DNA of 64,000 nt from Bifidobacterium tibiigranuli (GTDB lineage Bacteria > Actinomycetota > Actinomycetes > Actinomycetales > Bifidobacteriaceae): the NCBI RefSeq assembly GCF_009371885.1, contig NZ_QLZA01000012.1, positions 33,448 to 97,447 of the forward strand, written 5' to 3'. The position numbers and the translations under genes are program-made. Of the stretch, positions 36,356 to 44,426 are shown piece after piece; positions within the stretch are counted from its first letter, which is position 1, and each line of letters starts with the position of its first letter. The notes under the pieces were generated by a model. That model ran no database searches. It was given only the letters and a program-made list of their open reading frames with translations, and was not told the DNA's origin.

Positions 36356-37182
36356 CCGAGCATGGCGCAGCTGCGCTGCCAATGCTCGCGGATGATGTTC
36401 GAGTCGGAGGCCATCGGATTCGTGCGGCCGATTCTGCGGGGCGAGATGTAGTATTCGCCCGATTGCCACGTTTCACCGGGCTGCCCTGCGATGAAATGCC
36501 GCAGACGTGCGCCGCCTTGGTCGGGCGTACTCAGGAATCTGCGCAACACGCTGTGGTAAATCTGTTGCATGTAGTTGTCGGAGTTGGCTGCGAAATTCGT
36601 GGCAACCACGCCTGGGTGGAAGGCGACTGCCGACAGGCCAGATTCGTGGAAGCGCTCGTGCAGGCCCTTCGTAAACAGAATATTGGCGAGCTTGGCATTG
36701 CCGTACGCCCTATTGGCGGTGAAGCCGTGCCAGGTGTTCAAATCGTCGATGTCGAGGTTGCCATACATGCGGGCCGCGATGCTCGACGTGTTGATGACGG
36801 AGGCGTGGCTGCTCACCAGCAGATCCTTAAGCAGGAACGTGAGCAGGAATGAAGCGAGATGATTGACTTGGAAGGTCTTCTCGAAGCCGTCCGCAGTAGT
36901 GATGGGGCCGGAGAACATGCCGCCCGCGTTGTTCGCCAGCACATCGATGCGTTCACAGCTCGACTGCAGCTCGGAGGCGAGTCTACGCACATCATCCAGC
37001 CGGGTGTAATCGGCGATGTGGTATTCGGCCCCGATGCTGTCGGCGACCGCTTTGGTCTTCTGCGACGAGCGCCCGACCAGAATCAGCCGTGCGCCGCTCG
37101 TGGCGAGCTGACGGCTCGCCGCCGCCCCGATGCCGTCACTGGCACCGGTGATTACGATGGTTTGAGCGGAAAGATCGGTCAT
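36343..37182 (-). CDS. Short-chain dehydrogenase/reductase
   Basis: This 279-residue classical SDR has the cofactor loop TGASDGIG (12-19), NNAG (84-87), the catalytic serines in NTSS (131-134) and Y160-x3-K164. It is close to the retinol-dehydrogenase/WW-oxidoreductase-like group with DLNTWHGF before the catalytic tyrosine. The substrate is unknown. It is convergent with the TipAL-like regulator. The region upstream of its ATG contains overlapping palindromes that could bind a regulator. Confidence 0.88.
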   Translation of the reverse strand: MTDLSAQTIVITGASDGIGAAASRQLATSGARLILVGRSSQKTKAVADSIGAEYHIADYTRLDDVRRLASELQSSCERIDVLANNAGGMFSGPITTADGFEKTFQVNHLASFLLTFLLKDLLVSSHASVINTSSIAARMYGNLDIDDLNTWHGFTANRAYGNAKLANILFTKGLHERFHESGLSAVAFHPGVVATNFAANSDNYMQQIYHSVLRRFLSTPDQGGARLRHFIAGQPGETWQSGEYYISPRRIGRTNPMASDSNIIREHWQRSCAMLGIEW

Positions 37183-37210
37183 ATGCGTCAGCGTTCTACG
37201 AGTCGTGAAG

Positions 37211-37240
37211 CCGAACCTGACAGTTCGGTTTGATACTGTC
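37211..37240. promoter_or_regulatory. Overlapping palindromes upstream of the SDR gene
   Basis: CCGAAC-CTGACA-GTTCGG (37211-37228) and GACAGT-N10-ACTGTC (37219-37240) overlap about 30-58 nt upstream of the SDR start codon. The arrangement looks like an operator. The regulator is unknown. Confidence 0.4.
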
Positions 37241-37385
37241 CCTATCGTAACAAGCGGGAATGAACGCTGATGCTATGCCTTATGCAAAATTCAACTTGTA
37301 CTCTGCCGCCTCTTGTGTTGGCCCTGTGCCCGCAGGATAGTCGTTACCCTATGGGCGCATTCCTACGCACATACTCAGCGCATAC

Positions 37386-37703
37386 TCACATCTTGCACCA
37401 TCGCCGCAGCACGAGGGCTATGGTTTCGATGGCGGCTGCCCCGAGCGCGAATGGGACAATCTGAAAGAAGTACACATATTGCGGGAAACTTGTTATTTGT
37501 TCCGGATGAAGACACGCCGAGACAAAACTGCTTCCCACACACATGAGTCCCGCCAGAATCATCAGCAATGCGAGAATATGGCAGACCAGCAGCGCCCTCC
37601 TATGCTTCTGCTTCATCGCATGGTTTTCTTGATGCTTGGAATCTCCCACGTCAACTCCTTGGATCATGTTGAACAATCGCACGTCTTTGGGTTTGTTCTG
37701 CAC
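37386..37703 (-). CDS. Small membrane protein of unknown function
   Basis: The 105-residue protein has a polar, His/Lys-rich N-terminus (1-34) and two membrane helices (about 38-62 and 77-100). It ends in a basic tail (LRRWCKM). I recognise no family. The start is GTG directly after AGAAGGTAAG. It stands alone between the SDR promoter region and the GNAT gene, all on the minus strand. Hypothetical. Confidence 0.5.
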   Translation of the reverse strand: MQNKPKDVRLFNMIQGVDVGDSKHQENHAMKQKHRRALLVCHILALLMILAGLMCVGSSFVSACLHPEQITSFPQYVYFFQIVPFALGAAAIETIALVLRRWCKM

Positions 37704-37828
37704 CTTACCTTCTAGGGTAACAGCCGCCGCTGAGCATCGTCGGGGTTTCTCATATGGAGTCGTGGGTACAGGGCCTTGCCGAGCTGAATCGGCTCGGCAA
37801 CCCTCGTCTCGCTAAATACCTTCTGTCC

Positions 37829-38527
37829 CTAAGCTCGGCATTCATTCAGCGCCAAGCGCTGCCGTCCCTCGGCATCGAAATTGTCCGGCGACAGCCAGGC
37901 ATCCAGAGCGGCCCGGCACCTAGGCCAATCGGTGTCAGTTATCGCCAGCCAATCGGTGTCTCGGCTGCGCTGCTTGTACACATGCGCGCTGCGGAAGGTT
38001 CCCTCGTGCACGAAGCCGAGCCGTTCGGCCGCATGCCGCGAAGGACCGTTCAGACTGTCGCACTTCCACTCGCACCGCCGATATCCGAGCCGGTCGAAGA
38101 CGAGTGCAAGGAGCAAGGCGTGCGCTTCGGTGGACAGCCGAGTGTGCTGCATTCGCAACGAGAAAGCGACCCATCCGATCTCGATGACCCCGCTCTCCGA
38201 ATCCTGCCGCTGCAAGGAGAGCGTGCCGACCGGGGCGCCGTCAGCTTGGTCGATGACGGCAAAGAACAACGGATCGGCGGAATCCTCGACCGATCGCACA
38301 TAACGCGCATACTCGGCCTCGTCGGCGAACGGACCGATCCCAAGGTAGGTCCACAGGGCACCGCCAGCAGGCTGATAGGCGGCGAACAGTCCCGCCGCAT
38401 GCCGCTCAGCCGCGAGCGGCTCCAATCGGCAGTAGCGTCCTTCCAACGTCTCGCGCGCCGGCCGAGGGCGGGGCGTCCAGCCGGGCAGCGCCTGACCGAT
38501 CTGCTGGCCATATTCATTGACGGGCAT
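37829..38527 (-). CDS. RimJ/RimL-type GNAT acetyltransferase
   Basis: The 232-residue protein is a GNAT acetyltransferase of the RimJ/RimL group, seen in RYCRLEPLAAERHAAGLF, GTLSLQRQDSESGVIEIGWVAFS, and RCEWKCDSLNGPSRHAAERLGFVHEGTFR. Members acetylate N-termini or small amines; some inactivate antibiotics. The substrate is unknown. AAGGAGCCCAGCAT precedes the ATG. A hairpin with 9-bp arms (TTGCCGAGC...GCTCGGCAA, near 37778-37802) lies past its stop. Confidence 0.88.
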   Translation of the reverse strand: MPVNEYGQQIGQALPGWTPRPRPARETLEGRYCRLEPLAAERHAAGLFAAYQPAGGALWTYLGIGPFADEAEYARYVRSVEDSADPLFFAVIDQADGAPVGTLSLQRQDSESGVIEIGWVAFSLRMQHTRLSTEAHALLLALVFDRLGYRRCEWKCDSLNGPSRHAAERLGFVHEGTFRSAHVYKQRSRDTDWLAITDTDWPRCRAALDAWLSPDNFDAEGRQRLALNECRA

Positions 38528-38819
38528 ATGCTGGGCTCCTTAAAGATGCGGCGGGCGGATGGTCCCAAGCCTAATCATGTCAGCGGACGCGCTTGATGCT
38601 GGCGGCTGCCTCGGCGTCAACATCCAGAATATTCGCTGTCGACGCAATCACCTTCATTAATCCATACTATCTGTTGTGCTTACAATTTCTGTAACCATAT
38701 GAGCATATGAGCCACTGCGGCCGGCTTGGCAACCGGACCACAGCACAATACGTGACGTGAAAACTACACGATACGTGAAATACCAGGCATCGCCGCGATC
38801 AAAAGGATTCAGACTTCTT
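38528..38819. other. 292-nt gap with one tiny minus-strand ORF
   Basis: The gap separates the divergent GNAT and orphan genes. A 25-codon minus-strand frame (start 38657, stop 38580-38582) begins MKVIASTANILDVD and ends SIKRVR, about 52 nt before the GNAT start; it has no clear ribosome binding site and may be a gene remnant. The rest is AT-richer DNA with short repeats (CATATGAG twice, ATACGTGA twice) and a CCGG-bounded near-palindrome. Promoters for both flanking genes should be here, but none is convincing. Confidence 0.3.
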
Positions 38820-39281
38820 ATGTCTACCATAATCAATTTTGCACATGTGACCACCGACGGCTTGGATTCCTCGCCCGTCGCCCAGGCGCTCGCGGGCTTG
38901 CGGGCGAGCGAGGCGCGCTACTACTGGAATAAGTATCAGCATCATTTCGCCGTTGAACCAGTTGAGGAAAGCCAAGAGACCGTTGCCTATGTCAGTCATA
39001 TCCTCAAGGAGGAGCGCGGCATCGAGCTGTCAGCCAAACCGTTGGAAACATCGCGTTTCGAGATTGCCGGGCTCAAGATGGCGTACGTGTTCTACCAGGA
39101 TGGATTGGCGGTCAATGTGATGTACGCGGTTGAGGATGGCGGCAAACGAGCGGTCGGTTTCAAGCTCTCCGAAGGGATGGATGTGCCCGAAAAACTCGGT
39201 GCCTTCAAATTCGCCCGGCAGAAGTCCAAACTGGCAGGCACCATTCGAGGCTCGTATTTCGTCATCAAGGGCGAATACTGA
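38820..39281 (+). CDS. Orphan 153-residue protein of unknown function
   Basis: The protein is soluble and ordered throughout, with no signal peptide or membrane helix. It begins STIINFAHVTTDGLDSSPVAQAL and has an alternating strand pattern in the second half (FEIAGLKMAYVFYQDGLAVNVMYAVEDGG). I recognise no domain. The chosen ATG follows AAAAGGA at long spacing; an upstream GTG would add 21 basic residues. It stands beside the Fic module in the accessory region next to tRNA-Asn, so it may be part of a transferred segment. Function unknown. Confidence 0.5.
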   Translation: MSTIINFAHVTTDGLDSSPVAQALAGLRASEARYYWNKYQHHFAVEPVEESQETVAYVSHILKEERGIELSAKPLETSRFEIAGLKMAYVFYQDGLAVNVMYAVEDGGKRAVGFKLSEGMDVPEKLGAFKFARQKSKLAGTIRGSYFVIKGEY

Positions 39282-39484
39282 GCTGTGCATCGAGTTGAGA
39301 ATACTGAATTCGCCCGTGGCGCAGGGCTCTTCGCGCTCCTTGTGAACGCCTACTGTCGGGGCGCTGGTAGCCTTGAGCGCTGAGCGCATGACGGACTTTC
39401 GGCTGTGTCTGACAACTTTCGTCTGCATCGACGGAACCGTTTCCAGAGTAGCTTTCCGCCGCACCCCATCATGTGCGCCGTGGC

Positions 39485-40273
39485 TTACTCGGTCATCTCG
39501 GAATTGAAGAGCTCATTGTCACTTTTTGTCTTTTTTGGATTGCTTGGCTCTCGTAAGTATTTTTTGTCGAGTCGCTGGTATTCTTCTGCAGTGAGATTGC
39601 GACTGACGTTCGGCTGCGTCCGGTACTCGCCGTCCGACAGCATGCGCAAATCGGGGCCAGCGAGCAACGGCTTGTCCAGCGGCTTGACAACCGTATCGAA
39701 CATGCTTTCGAGCTTCGAATAGTCCAGATTCTCCATCGCGGTAATGGAAGCAGCGTCGTTAATCTGCCTGTTTACCAGTCCCCAGTCAAAGTGCCAGCCG
39801 GCGTCATGCAACACGAGCTCCCAGAATATGCGCTGTGTGCGACCGTTACCTTCGCGGAACGGATGCAAGGTGTTGAAGTTGTCGTAGTTCACACTCAGCC
39901 GCTCGATCAGCTGATTACGGGACATGCCCCTGAACAGTTTGTCGTCGCGCAGTGTTCCTTCGCAGTACGCGATGCCCATATCCATGCGCTCCACATAGTG
40001 GAACGGCTGCCCGTCGCCTTTCGACATGTTGATTGTACGCAGTTCGCCCGCCCACGGGTAGATGTCTTTGAACAGCATGCTATGAATCCAACACAGCTGC
40101 CCCACCGTGCCTTCGGCGCATGGAGGGTTTTCGCGAATGAGGACAGCGCCTGCGGCGGACAGCTCATTCTCGTAATCAGCTAGCTCCTCATGAGTCTTGG
40201 CGCCCAGAAGATTCTTCAGCACCCGGGTGCCGGGAATGAGATACGGGTCGAGCGGCGCATCGAACGGGCTCAT
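39485..40273 (-). CDS. Fic-domain AMP-transferase toxin
   Basis: The 262-residue protein carries the complete FIC active site HPFREGNGRTQR at 137-148, with catalytic H137, acidic E141 and R145. The beta-hairpin flap and MERMDM-like VERMDMGIAY segment precede it. Fic enzymes move AMP from ATP to target hydroxyls; toxin forms modify gyrase and topoisomerase IV. The C-terminal 60 residues are Lys/Pro-rich and not conserved. The start overlaps the upstream antitoxin stop as ATGA, which selects this ATG over a GTG-led longer frame. This is a class I arrangement with a separate inhibitor. Confidence 0.93.
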   Translation of the reverse strand: MSPFDAPLDPYLIPGTRVLKNLLGAKTHEELADYENELSAAGAVLIRENPPCAEGTVGQLCWIHSMLFKDIYPWAGELRTINMSKGDGQPFHYVERMDMGIAYCEGTLRDDKLFRGMSRNQLIERLSVNYDNFNTLHPFREGNGRTQRIFWELVLHDAGWHFDWGLVNRQINDAASITAMENLDYSKLESMFDTVVKPLDKPLLAGPDLRMLSDGEYRTQPNVSRNLTAEEYQRLDKKYLREPSNPKKTKSDNELFNSEMTE

Positions 40274-40461
40274 CGTGCGTACTTCGCCTTCAGCCTGTTC
40301 TTGATCTGCTCTTTCCACTGGTCGACATTAATTCGGCCGTTCACATATTCCCTGGCCTCAGCCATGAACTCCGGGCTGACACTGCCGCCCTCCATCTCTA
40401 CGGAATGCACGGACTGATACACATTTTCTGCAAGCTGCTCTTTGGTCAATTGTGCTGGCAT
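40270..40461 (-). CDS. VbhA-like Fic antitoxin
   Basis: This 63-residue helical protein contains S20-V-E-M-E24-G25, a match to the Fic inhibitory motif [S/T]xxxE[G/N]. The glutamate blocks ATP gamma-phosphate placement in the partner Fic. The rest (VSPEFMAEAREYVNGRINVDQWKEQI) resembles the VbhA-family helix region. It is preceded by GGAAGGAGCTGATT and overlaps fic by 4 nt, so both are made from one mRNA. TAAAAT upstream may be its -10. Confidence 0.88.
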   Translation of the reverse strand: MPAQLTKEQLAENVYQSVHSVEMEGGSVSPEFMAEAREYVNGRINVDQWKEQIKNRLKAKYAR

Positions 40462-40529
40462 AATCAGCTCCTTCCGGTTTTCATGTTTATTTTACCGTGT
40501 ATACATCAGGTGGGCATAGATATGGAAAA

Positions 40530-40551
40530 GGCCGCCGGAGAACCGGCGGCC
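40530..40551 (-). terminator. Terminator of tRNA-Asn
   Basis: Arms GGCCGCCGG and CCGGCGGCC pair perfectly around a 4-nt loop, 7 nt past the tRNA 3' end. TTTT follows on the minus strand. It separates the tRNA from the Fic antitoxin gene. Confidence 0.85.
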
Positions 40552-40557
40552 GTGAAG

Positions 40558-40630
40558 CTCCCGCAGCTGGGCTTGAACCAGCGACATTTCGATTAACAGT
40601 CGAACGCTCTGCCAACTGAGCTATGCGGGA
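40558..40630 (-). tRNA. tRNA-Asn (anticodon GTT)
   Basis: The 73-nt cloverleaf is complete: acceptor TCCCGCA/TGCGGGA with discriminator G, D arm AGCTCAGTTGGCAGAGC, anticodon loop CTGTTAA and T arm GGTTCAAGCCC. No CCA is encoded. The 3' end faces the Fic module, a common site for integration, but no integrase or repeated tRNA end was found in the window. Confidence 0.96.
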
Positions 40631-40673
40631 ATACTCGCTTGTGCTTGGTTTTTGCGCCGCGCACAAGACATTT

Positions 40674-40701
40674 ATTTTATACATAAATCACAATGATGCA
40701 A
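40674..40701 (-). promoter_or_regulatory. Candidate promoter of tRNA-Asn
   Basis: On the minus strand TTGCAT and TAAAAT are 16 bp apart, with the -10 about 44 nt before the mature 5' end. The surrounding DNA is AT-rich compared with neighbours. CTTGTGC and GCACAAG form a small inverted repeat in the 5' leader. Confidence 0.5.
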
Positions 40702-40826
40702 CTTGTTGGCTGCACGGCGTGTCGCCCCTGCTGCCCTTGTCGCCAGTATCGAGCCGCAGACCGTACAGACATACAGACCAAACAAAGCCGCGTCCAGCCC
40801 ACGCCTCGCCGCGCCGCGCATGTGCC

Positions 40827-41870
40827 TCACACGCTGATGACGTTCATAGGCATGGCAGAGTCGATGGGGAAATCAGGCGCGGAAGGGGCTACTCCCGTCT
40901 CAACGAGGTTGACGCCGAGCATAGCGACCATGGCGCCGTTGTCGGTGCACAGCTTCAGCTGCGGTATGCGCACTTCGATGCCATGTTCGGCCCCGACTTC
41001 GAGCAGTTTGGCGCGTAGCTGTGAATTCGCGGAGAATCCGCCGCCTACGATCAGCGTGCCGGAATCGTATTGCTCGCAGCCGCGAATGGCCTTGTTCGCC
41101 AGCACGGTGGCAACGGAATCAGCCAGGGACGCGCACACGTCGTCTACTGGAATCTCGCGCCCTGCATCCTGCTGCTGCTCAATCCAACGGGCCACAGCGG
41201 TTTTGACGCCGGAGAAGCTGAAATCGTACGGATGCTCGCGCCCCGCCCTGCCTTGCGTCAGGCCTTGCGGCACCTTAATGGCCTTGGGGTCACCGTTTTG
41301 CGCATGCTTGTCGATATGCGGGCCGCCCGGGTAGGGGAAGCCGAGCAGCCGGGCTACTTTGTCGAAGCACTCCCCCGCCGCATCGTCCAGCGTGGTGCCG
41401 ACCACATCCACATGCCGCGCCACGTCGGTGACGTGCAGCAGCGAGGTATGCCCGCCTGAAACAATCAGCGCAAGCACATCAGGCGGGAAACCACCGAATT
41501 GCAGCTGCGTCACAGCGATATGACCGATGACGTGGTTGATGCCGTAGATCGGCTTGTTTGCGGCCCACGCCAGCGCCTTGGCACCGGATACGCCCACCGC
41601 GAGGCACCCGGCGAGGCCAGGACCTGCGGATACGGCGATCGCATCAATGTCCGACAATGTCATATCGGCATCGGCCAGCGCCTTGGAGACGACCGGCACG
41701 AAGGCCTCGGCGTGCGCGCGCGAGGCAATTTCGGGAATCACACCGCCGTAGCGCGCATGCTCGTCCATCGAGGAGGCCACGACGTTCGAGACCAGTGTGC
41801 GGCCTCTCACGACGGCTGCAGCCGTTTCGTCGCATGTGGACTCGATGCCCAGCACCACGGGTTCGCTCAT
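40827..41870 (-). CDS. tsaD: tRNA t6A synthesis protein TsaD
   Basis: TsaD transfers the threonylcarbamoyl group to A37 of ANN-decoding tRNAs, including the tRNA-Asn next door. The 347-residue protein begins VLGIESTCDETAAAVV. NHVIGH supplies the metal histidines, and AVSAGPGLAGCL, VSGGHTSL and DAAGECFDKVARLLG are conserved. The start overlaps the rimI stop as ATGA. It is the last gene of the comEA-to-tsaD operon. Confidence 0.96.
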   Translation of the reverse strand: MSEPVVLGIESTCDETAAAVVRGRTLVSNVVASSMDEHARYGGVIPEIASRAHAEAFVPVVSKALADADMTLSDIDAIAVSAGPGLAGCLAVGVSGAKALAWAANKPIYGINHVIGHIAVTQLQFGGFPPDVLALIVSGGHTSLLHVTDVARHVDVVGTTLDDAAGECFDKVARLLGFPYPGGPHIDKHAQNGDPKAIKVPQGLTQGRAGREHPYDFSFSGVKTAVARWIEQQQDAGREIPVDDVCASLADSVATVLANKAIRGCEQYDSGTLIVGGGFSANSQLRAKLLEVGAEHGIEVRIPQLKLCTDNGAMVAMLGVNLVETGVAPSAPDFPIDSAMPMNVISV

Positions 41871-42679
41871 CGTTCTTCCTCTTTCTGCATCCGGCCTGTT
41901 GTGAGGCGGTTCGTTTCGCGGTTCATCATATGCGTGCCGATTGCGGTTGTTGTCATCGCCTGCCCTGTGGTTCCGCGACTGTCAAGATTGTCGCAGCTCT
42001 CGGACATGGCGTTCCCTATGCTGTCCGTATGCGAACGTGCTGCATGCATCGTTTGGAATCCCACGATATGCGGCCGCAGCTCCAAGCTCATCGTATACGC
42101 ATCGATATTTTCAGGCTGATAGTACCGCCGTCGCAAGCCCAGCCTCGTGAATCCCAGCTGATGATACAGCGACAGCGCCGGTTCATTGTCGATGCGGACT
42201 TCGAGCAGCATGCGCCTCGCCCCTCGCATACGGGCATCCTCAATCAGCCAGCGAAGCATGCGGTTCGCAATGCCTTGGCGTTGGTATTCCTCGCCCACTC
42301 CGATAGTCATGAGTTCGGCATCGTCGCCGTCATACCAGTAGCCTGCATAGCCGCGAATGGGCGGTGCTGGCGCTGTCTGCGAAGTCGACGCCATAGCCTG
42401 TTCTGCCGGCGTTGCCTGCCCAGCACCCGCAGCAGCAGCCGTCACATCAGTAGCCTCAGCCGTATCCGTGACGTTCCGCGACGCTGCGTTGGAAGCATCT
42501 GCCGCCGCCGATGACACAGCATCATCGGGAATATCGATGACATAGGTGCGAGCGGGGGCACTCAGCTCCTCGCGGACGGCCTCCTCGCTCCATGCGCCGC
42601 GGCCGAACAGCTCACGCTCCAGCTGCGCGATGCGCCCTACTAGCACATCGCGATCAAACGCATCGATACCAGTTATCAT
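41867..42679 (-). CDS. rimI: RimI-type GNAT acetyltransferase with insert and long tail
   Basis: The 270-residue protein is far longer than typical RimI (about 150). The acetyl-CoA fold is clear: AELMTIGVGEEYQRQGIANRM (121-141) and LLEVRIDNEPALSLYHQLGF. An Ala/Thr/Ser-rich insert at about 52-108 splits the N-terminal part, and about 65 residues of polar sequence follow the domain. RimI acetylates the N-terminus of S18; the gene is commonly placed between tsaB and tsaD. It starts within the tsaB stop (TGATG) and overlaps tsaD by 4 nt. The insert may be disordered and species-specific. Confidence 0.88.
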   Translation of the reverse strand: MITGIDAFDRDVLVGRIAQLERELFGRGAWSEEAVREELSAPARTYVIDIPDDAVSSAAADASNAASRNVTDTAEATDVTAAAAGAGQATPAEQAMASTSQTAPAPPIRGYAGYWYDGDDAELMTIGVGEEYQRQGIANRMLRWLIEDARMRGARRMLLEVRIDNEPALSLYHQLGFTRLGLRRRYYQPENIDAYTMSLELRPHIVGFQTMHAARSHTDSIGNAMSESCDNLDSRGTTGQAMTTTAIGTHMMNRETNRLTTGRMQKEEER

Positions 42680-43635
42680 CACTCGGCCCACTCGGCACCG
42701 GCATGGTGGAGCACATGCTTTAGCGGGCTGGGCACCGAGACGTCCGGACGGCGCAGGTAGAGCGGCTCGATTGCGTCAGTCGGGGAAATCGCACGGTGAT
42801 TCGTATAGGAATCTGCGATTGTGCCGCCATCGGCATTGCCATCGCTGCCGGCTCGCGTCACTCCCCTGTTCTCATGAGCATGCTCGGCATACCAAGTCAA
42901 GCCAGGCGCGCCCATGTCCAGCACGGAGGCGTCAAGTACCATGCCAAGATGAGACAGCGCCGACCAGCTTTCGGCATATTTTGCAGCGCCGTGGCCGACG
43001 ACATCGACCATCGTATGTATACCCGAAAGACTGTCGTGCTGCGCGATGGCCGCATTGACCCGCTCGGCGATGCGCTGCGGATAGTCGATATCCATGTCAA
43101 CCAGCACTTTGCGGTTGCCATGTCCGTCGCCATGCGGTTGGTCGGATGGCACACCGCCGTCATCGGCTATCAGCGTGAAATACAGCTGCTTGCGACGGGC
43201 GTCATTGACGGCCAGCGTCGCATGCGAAACCAGTGCCGGCGCTGCCAGCGTCTCGGCTGCTGCGCCTTGCTCGGCCGCAGGAGCCGCGGCAACCTCAATG
43301 GAATCAGGGAACGAGAACTCGCCGCGATAGTATGCTGCCATCATATCCGCCTGCACGCTCAGCGCATCCTGCCCGAGCAGCTCAGCAGCCGTGGCAAAGG
43401 CGAGCGCCTTGGCAGTCACGATGCCTGCGCGCAATCCGGTGAACGGAGCCGGGCCAATGCCCACGACGATGCGTTCGATATCAGATGAACGCAGACCTGC
43501 TTCCTCGATTGCTGTGGCGATATCGACCTGAAGACGCTCCACATGCGTACGTGAATCATGTTCGGCAACAGGCTCATGGCCGACGACGCCCACCGTCGAA
43601 CCGTATGAGGTGTCGATCACCACAGTATTCGTCAT
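42679..43635 (-). CDS. tsaB: tRNA t6A synthesis protein TsaB
   Basis: TsaB partners TsaD in the t6A complex. The 318-residue protein has the ASKHA start NTVVIDTSYGSTVGVVG and the conserved IERIVVGIGPAPFTGLRAGIVTAKALAF. It is longer than many TsaB because of a variable middle (residues 130-230) with Ala/Glu-rich and charged loops. The ATG overlaps the tsaE stop by 4 nt, so an upstream in-frame ATG with a 31-residue leader is rejected. Confidence 0.92.
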   Translation of the reverse strand: MTNTVVIDTSYGSTVGVVGHEPVAEHDSRTHVERLQVDIATAIEEAGLRSSDIERIVVGIGPAPFTGLRAGIVTAKALAFATAAELLGQDALSVQADMMAAYYRGEFSFPDSIEVAAAPAAEQGAAAETLAAPALVSHATLAVNDARRKQLYFTLIADDGGVPSDQPHGDGHGNRKVLVDMDIDYPQRIAERVNAAIAQHDSLSGIHTMVDVVGHGAAKYAESWSALSHLGMVLDASVLDMGAPGLTWYAEHAHENRGVTRAGSDGNADGGTIADSYTNHRAISPTDAIEPLYLRRPDVSVPSPLKHVLHHAGAEWAE

Positions 43636-44426
43636 AGCCGTTCCTCCATAGCACCCTGAGTTCTCATGAACAGTGCATTGCCATCGATGAGCGTACAACC
43701 GGCACTGGAAAGCGCTGTGTTGGAACATTCAGCATCGAGCCGTACAGCATTCCACCGTTCTCCGACCGGCGTCAACGTGACGATGCGCCCGCCATTCTCG
43801 CTCAGCTCCTGCGAATCGGCGGAATCTTGCGAAGGCACACCGTCATTGATGCCTGAATCCGCATTCGAATCCGTACCACTGCCACGTCCGATGCGGATTT
43901 CCAAGCGTTCCGGGGCCAGCGCGGCAACCATCTGCTCCCCCCATTCCATAAGCACCACCGTGCGCTCGCCCGGGTCTTCAAGCTCCTCGTCAAGCCCTAG
44001 CGATTCCAACTCATCCAGCAGGGCGTTAATGCTGTTCTGCCCCGGGGCGAAGCGTTCGCCGCCAAGACGATAGGCGTCGACATGCACGCAGTGGGCAGGG
44101 CTGCCATCGGCGAAATGGCCGTCCATCTCGCGGGCGATGGTGAAGGTCGGCGACACGATGGGCCCGGCTATGCCTAAACCGGCGCCGAAGCCTTGTGCGA
44201 AAGTGGTTTTACCAGCGCCCAATGGCCCTGACAGCAATATGACATCGCCGCCGCGCGTCATGCCGGCGATGCATCGGCCCAGCGCCCGCATGCCTTCAGG
44301 CGTGGGGACGCGCAGCATAACCGGCTGGGATTCGCCGCAGCCCGTGCTGTTCGTGCTATCCGTGCTGTTCGTATCGTTGTCGTTCGTATCGTTGTTCGCG
44401 TTGCCGTTCGTTTCATCGATACTCAC
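43632..44426 (-). CDS. tsaE: tRNA t6A synthesis ATPase TsaE
   Basis: TsaE is the ATPase of the t6A machinery. Walker A GPLGAGKTT lies at 67-75, with SPTFTIAREM and HVDAYRL downstream. The N-terminus (1-35) is an Asn/Asp/Thr repeat and the C-terminal 80 residues are a poorly conserved extension, so the 264-residue length exceeds the usual 150-190. The start is GTG overlapping the holA stop (GTGA). It lies between holA and tsaB. Confidence 0.93.
   Translation of the reverse strand: MSIDETNGNANNDTNDNDTNSTDSTNSTGCGESQPVMLRVPTPEGMRALGRCIAGMTRGGDVILLSGPLGAGKTTFAQGFGAGLGIAGPIVSPTFTIAREMDGHFADGSPAHCVHVDAYRLGGERFAPGQNSINALLDELESLGLDEELEDPGERTVVLMEWGEQMVAALAPERLEIRIGRGSGTDSNADSGINDGVPSQDSADSQELSENGGRIVTLTPVGERWNAVRLDAECSNTALSSAGCTLIDGNALFMRTQGAMEERL

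Noticed and set aside
39030..39464. Minus-strand ORF of 144 residues opposite the orphan gene
   Set aside because: Its C-terminal half is antisense to the 153-residue plus-strand gene and the start has no ribosome binding site. Composition fits a shadow frame.
40600..40612. Third copy of the GTCGAACGCT motif of the 43-bp element
   Set aside because: It is part of the tRNA-Asn anticodon arm and lacks the TTATCCACA core and flanks.
38500..40630. Integrated genomic island at tRNA-Asn with direct repeats
   Set aside because: The tRNA and toxin-antitoxin pair suggest it, but no integrase gene and no second copy of the tRNA 3' end was found in the window, so the boundaries cannot be supported.
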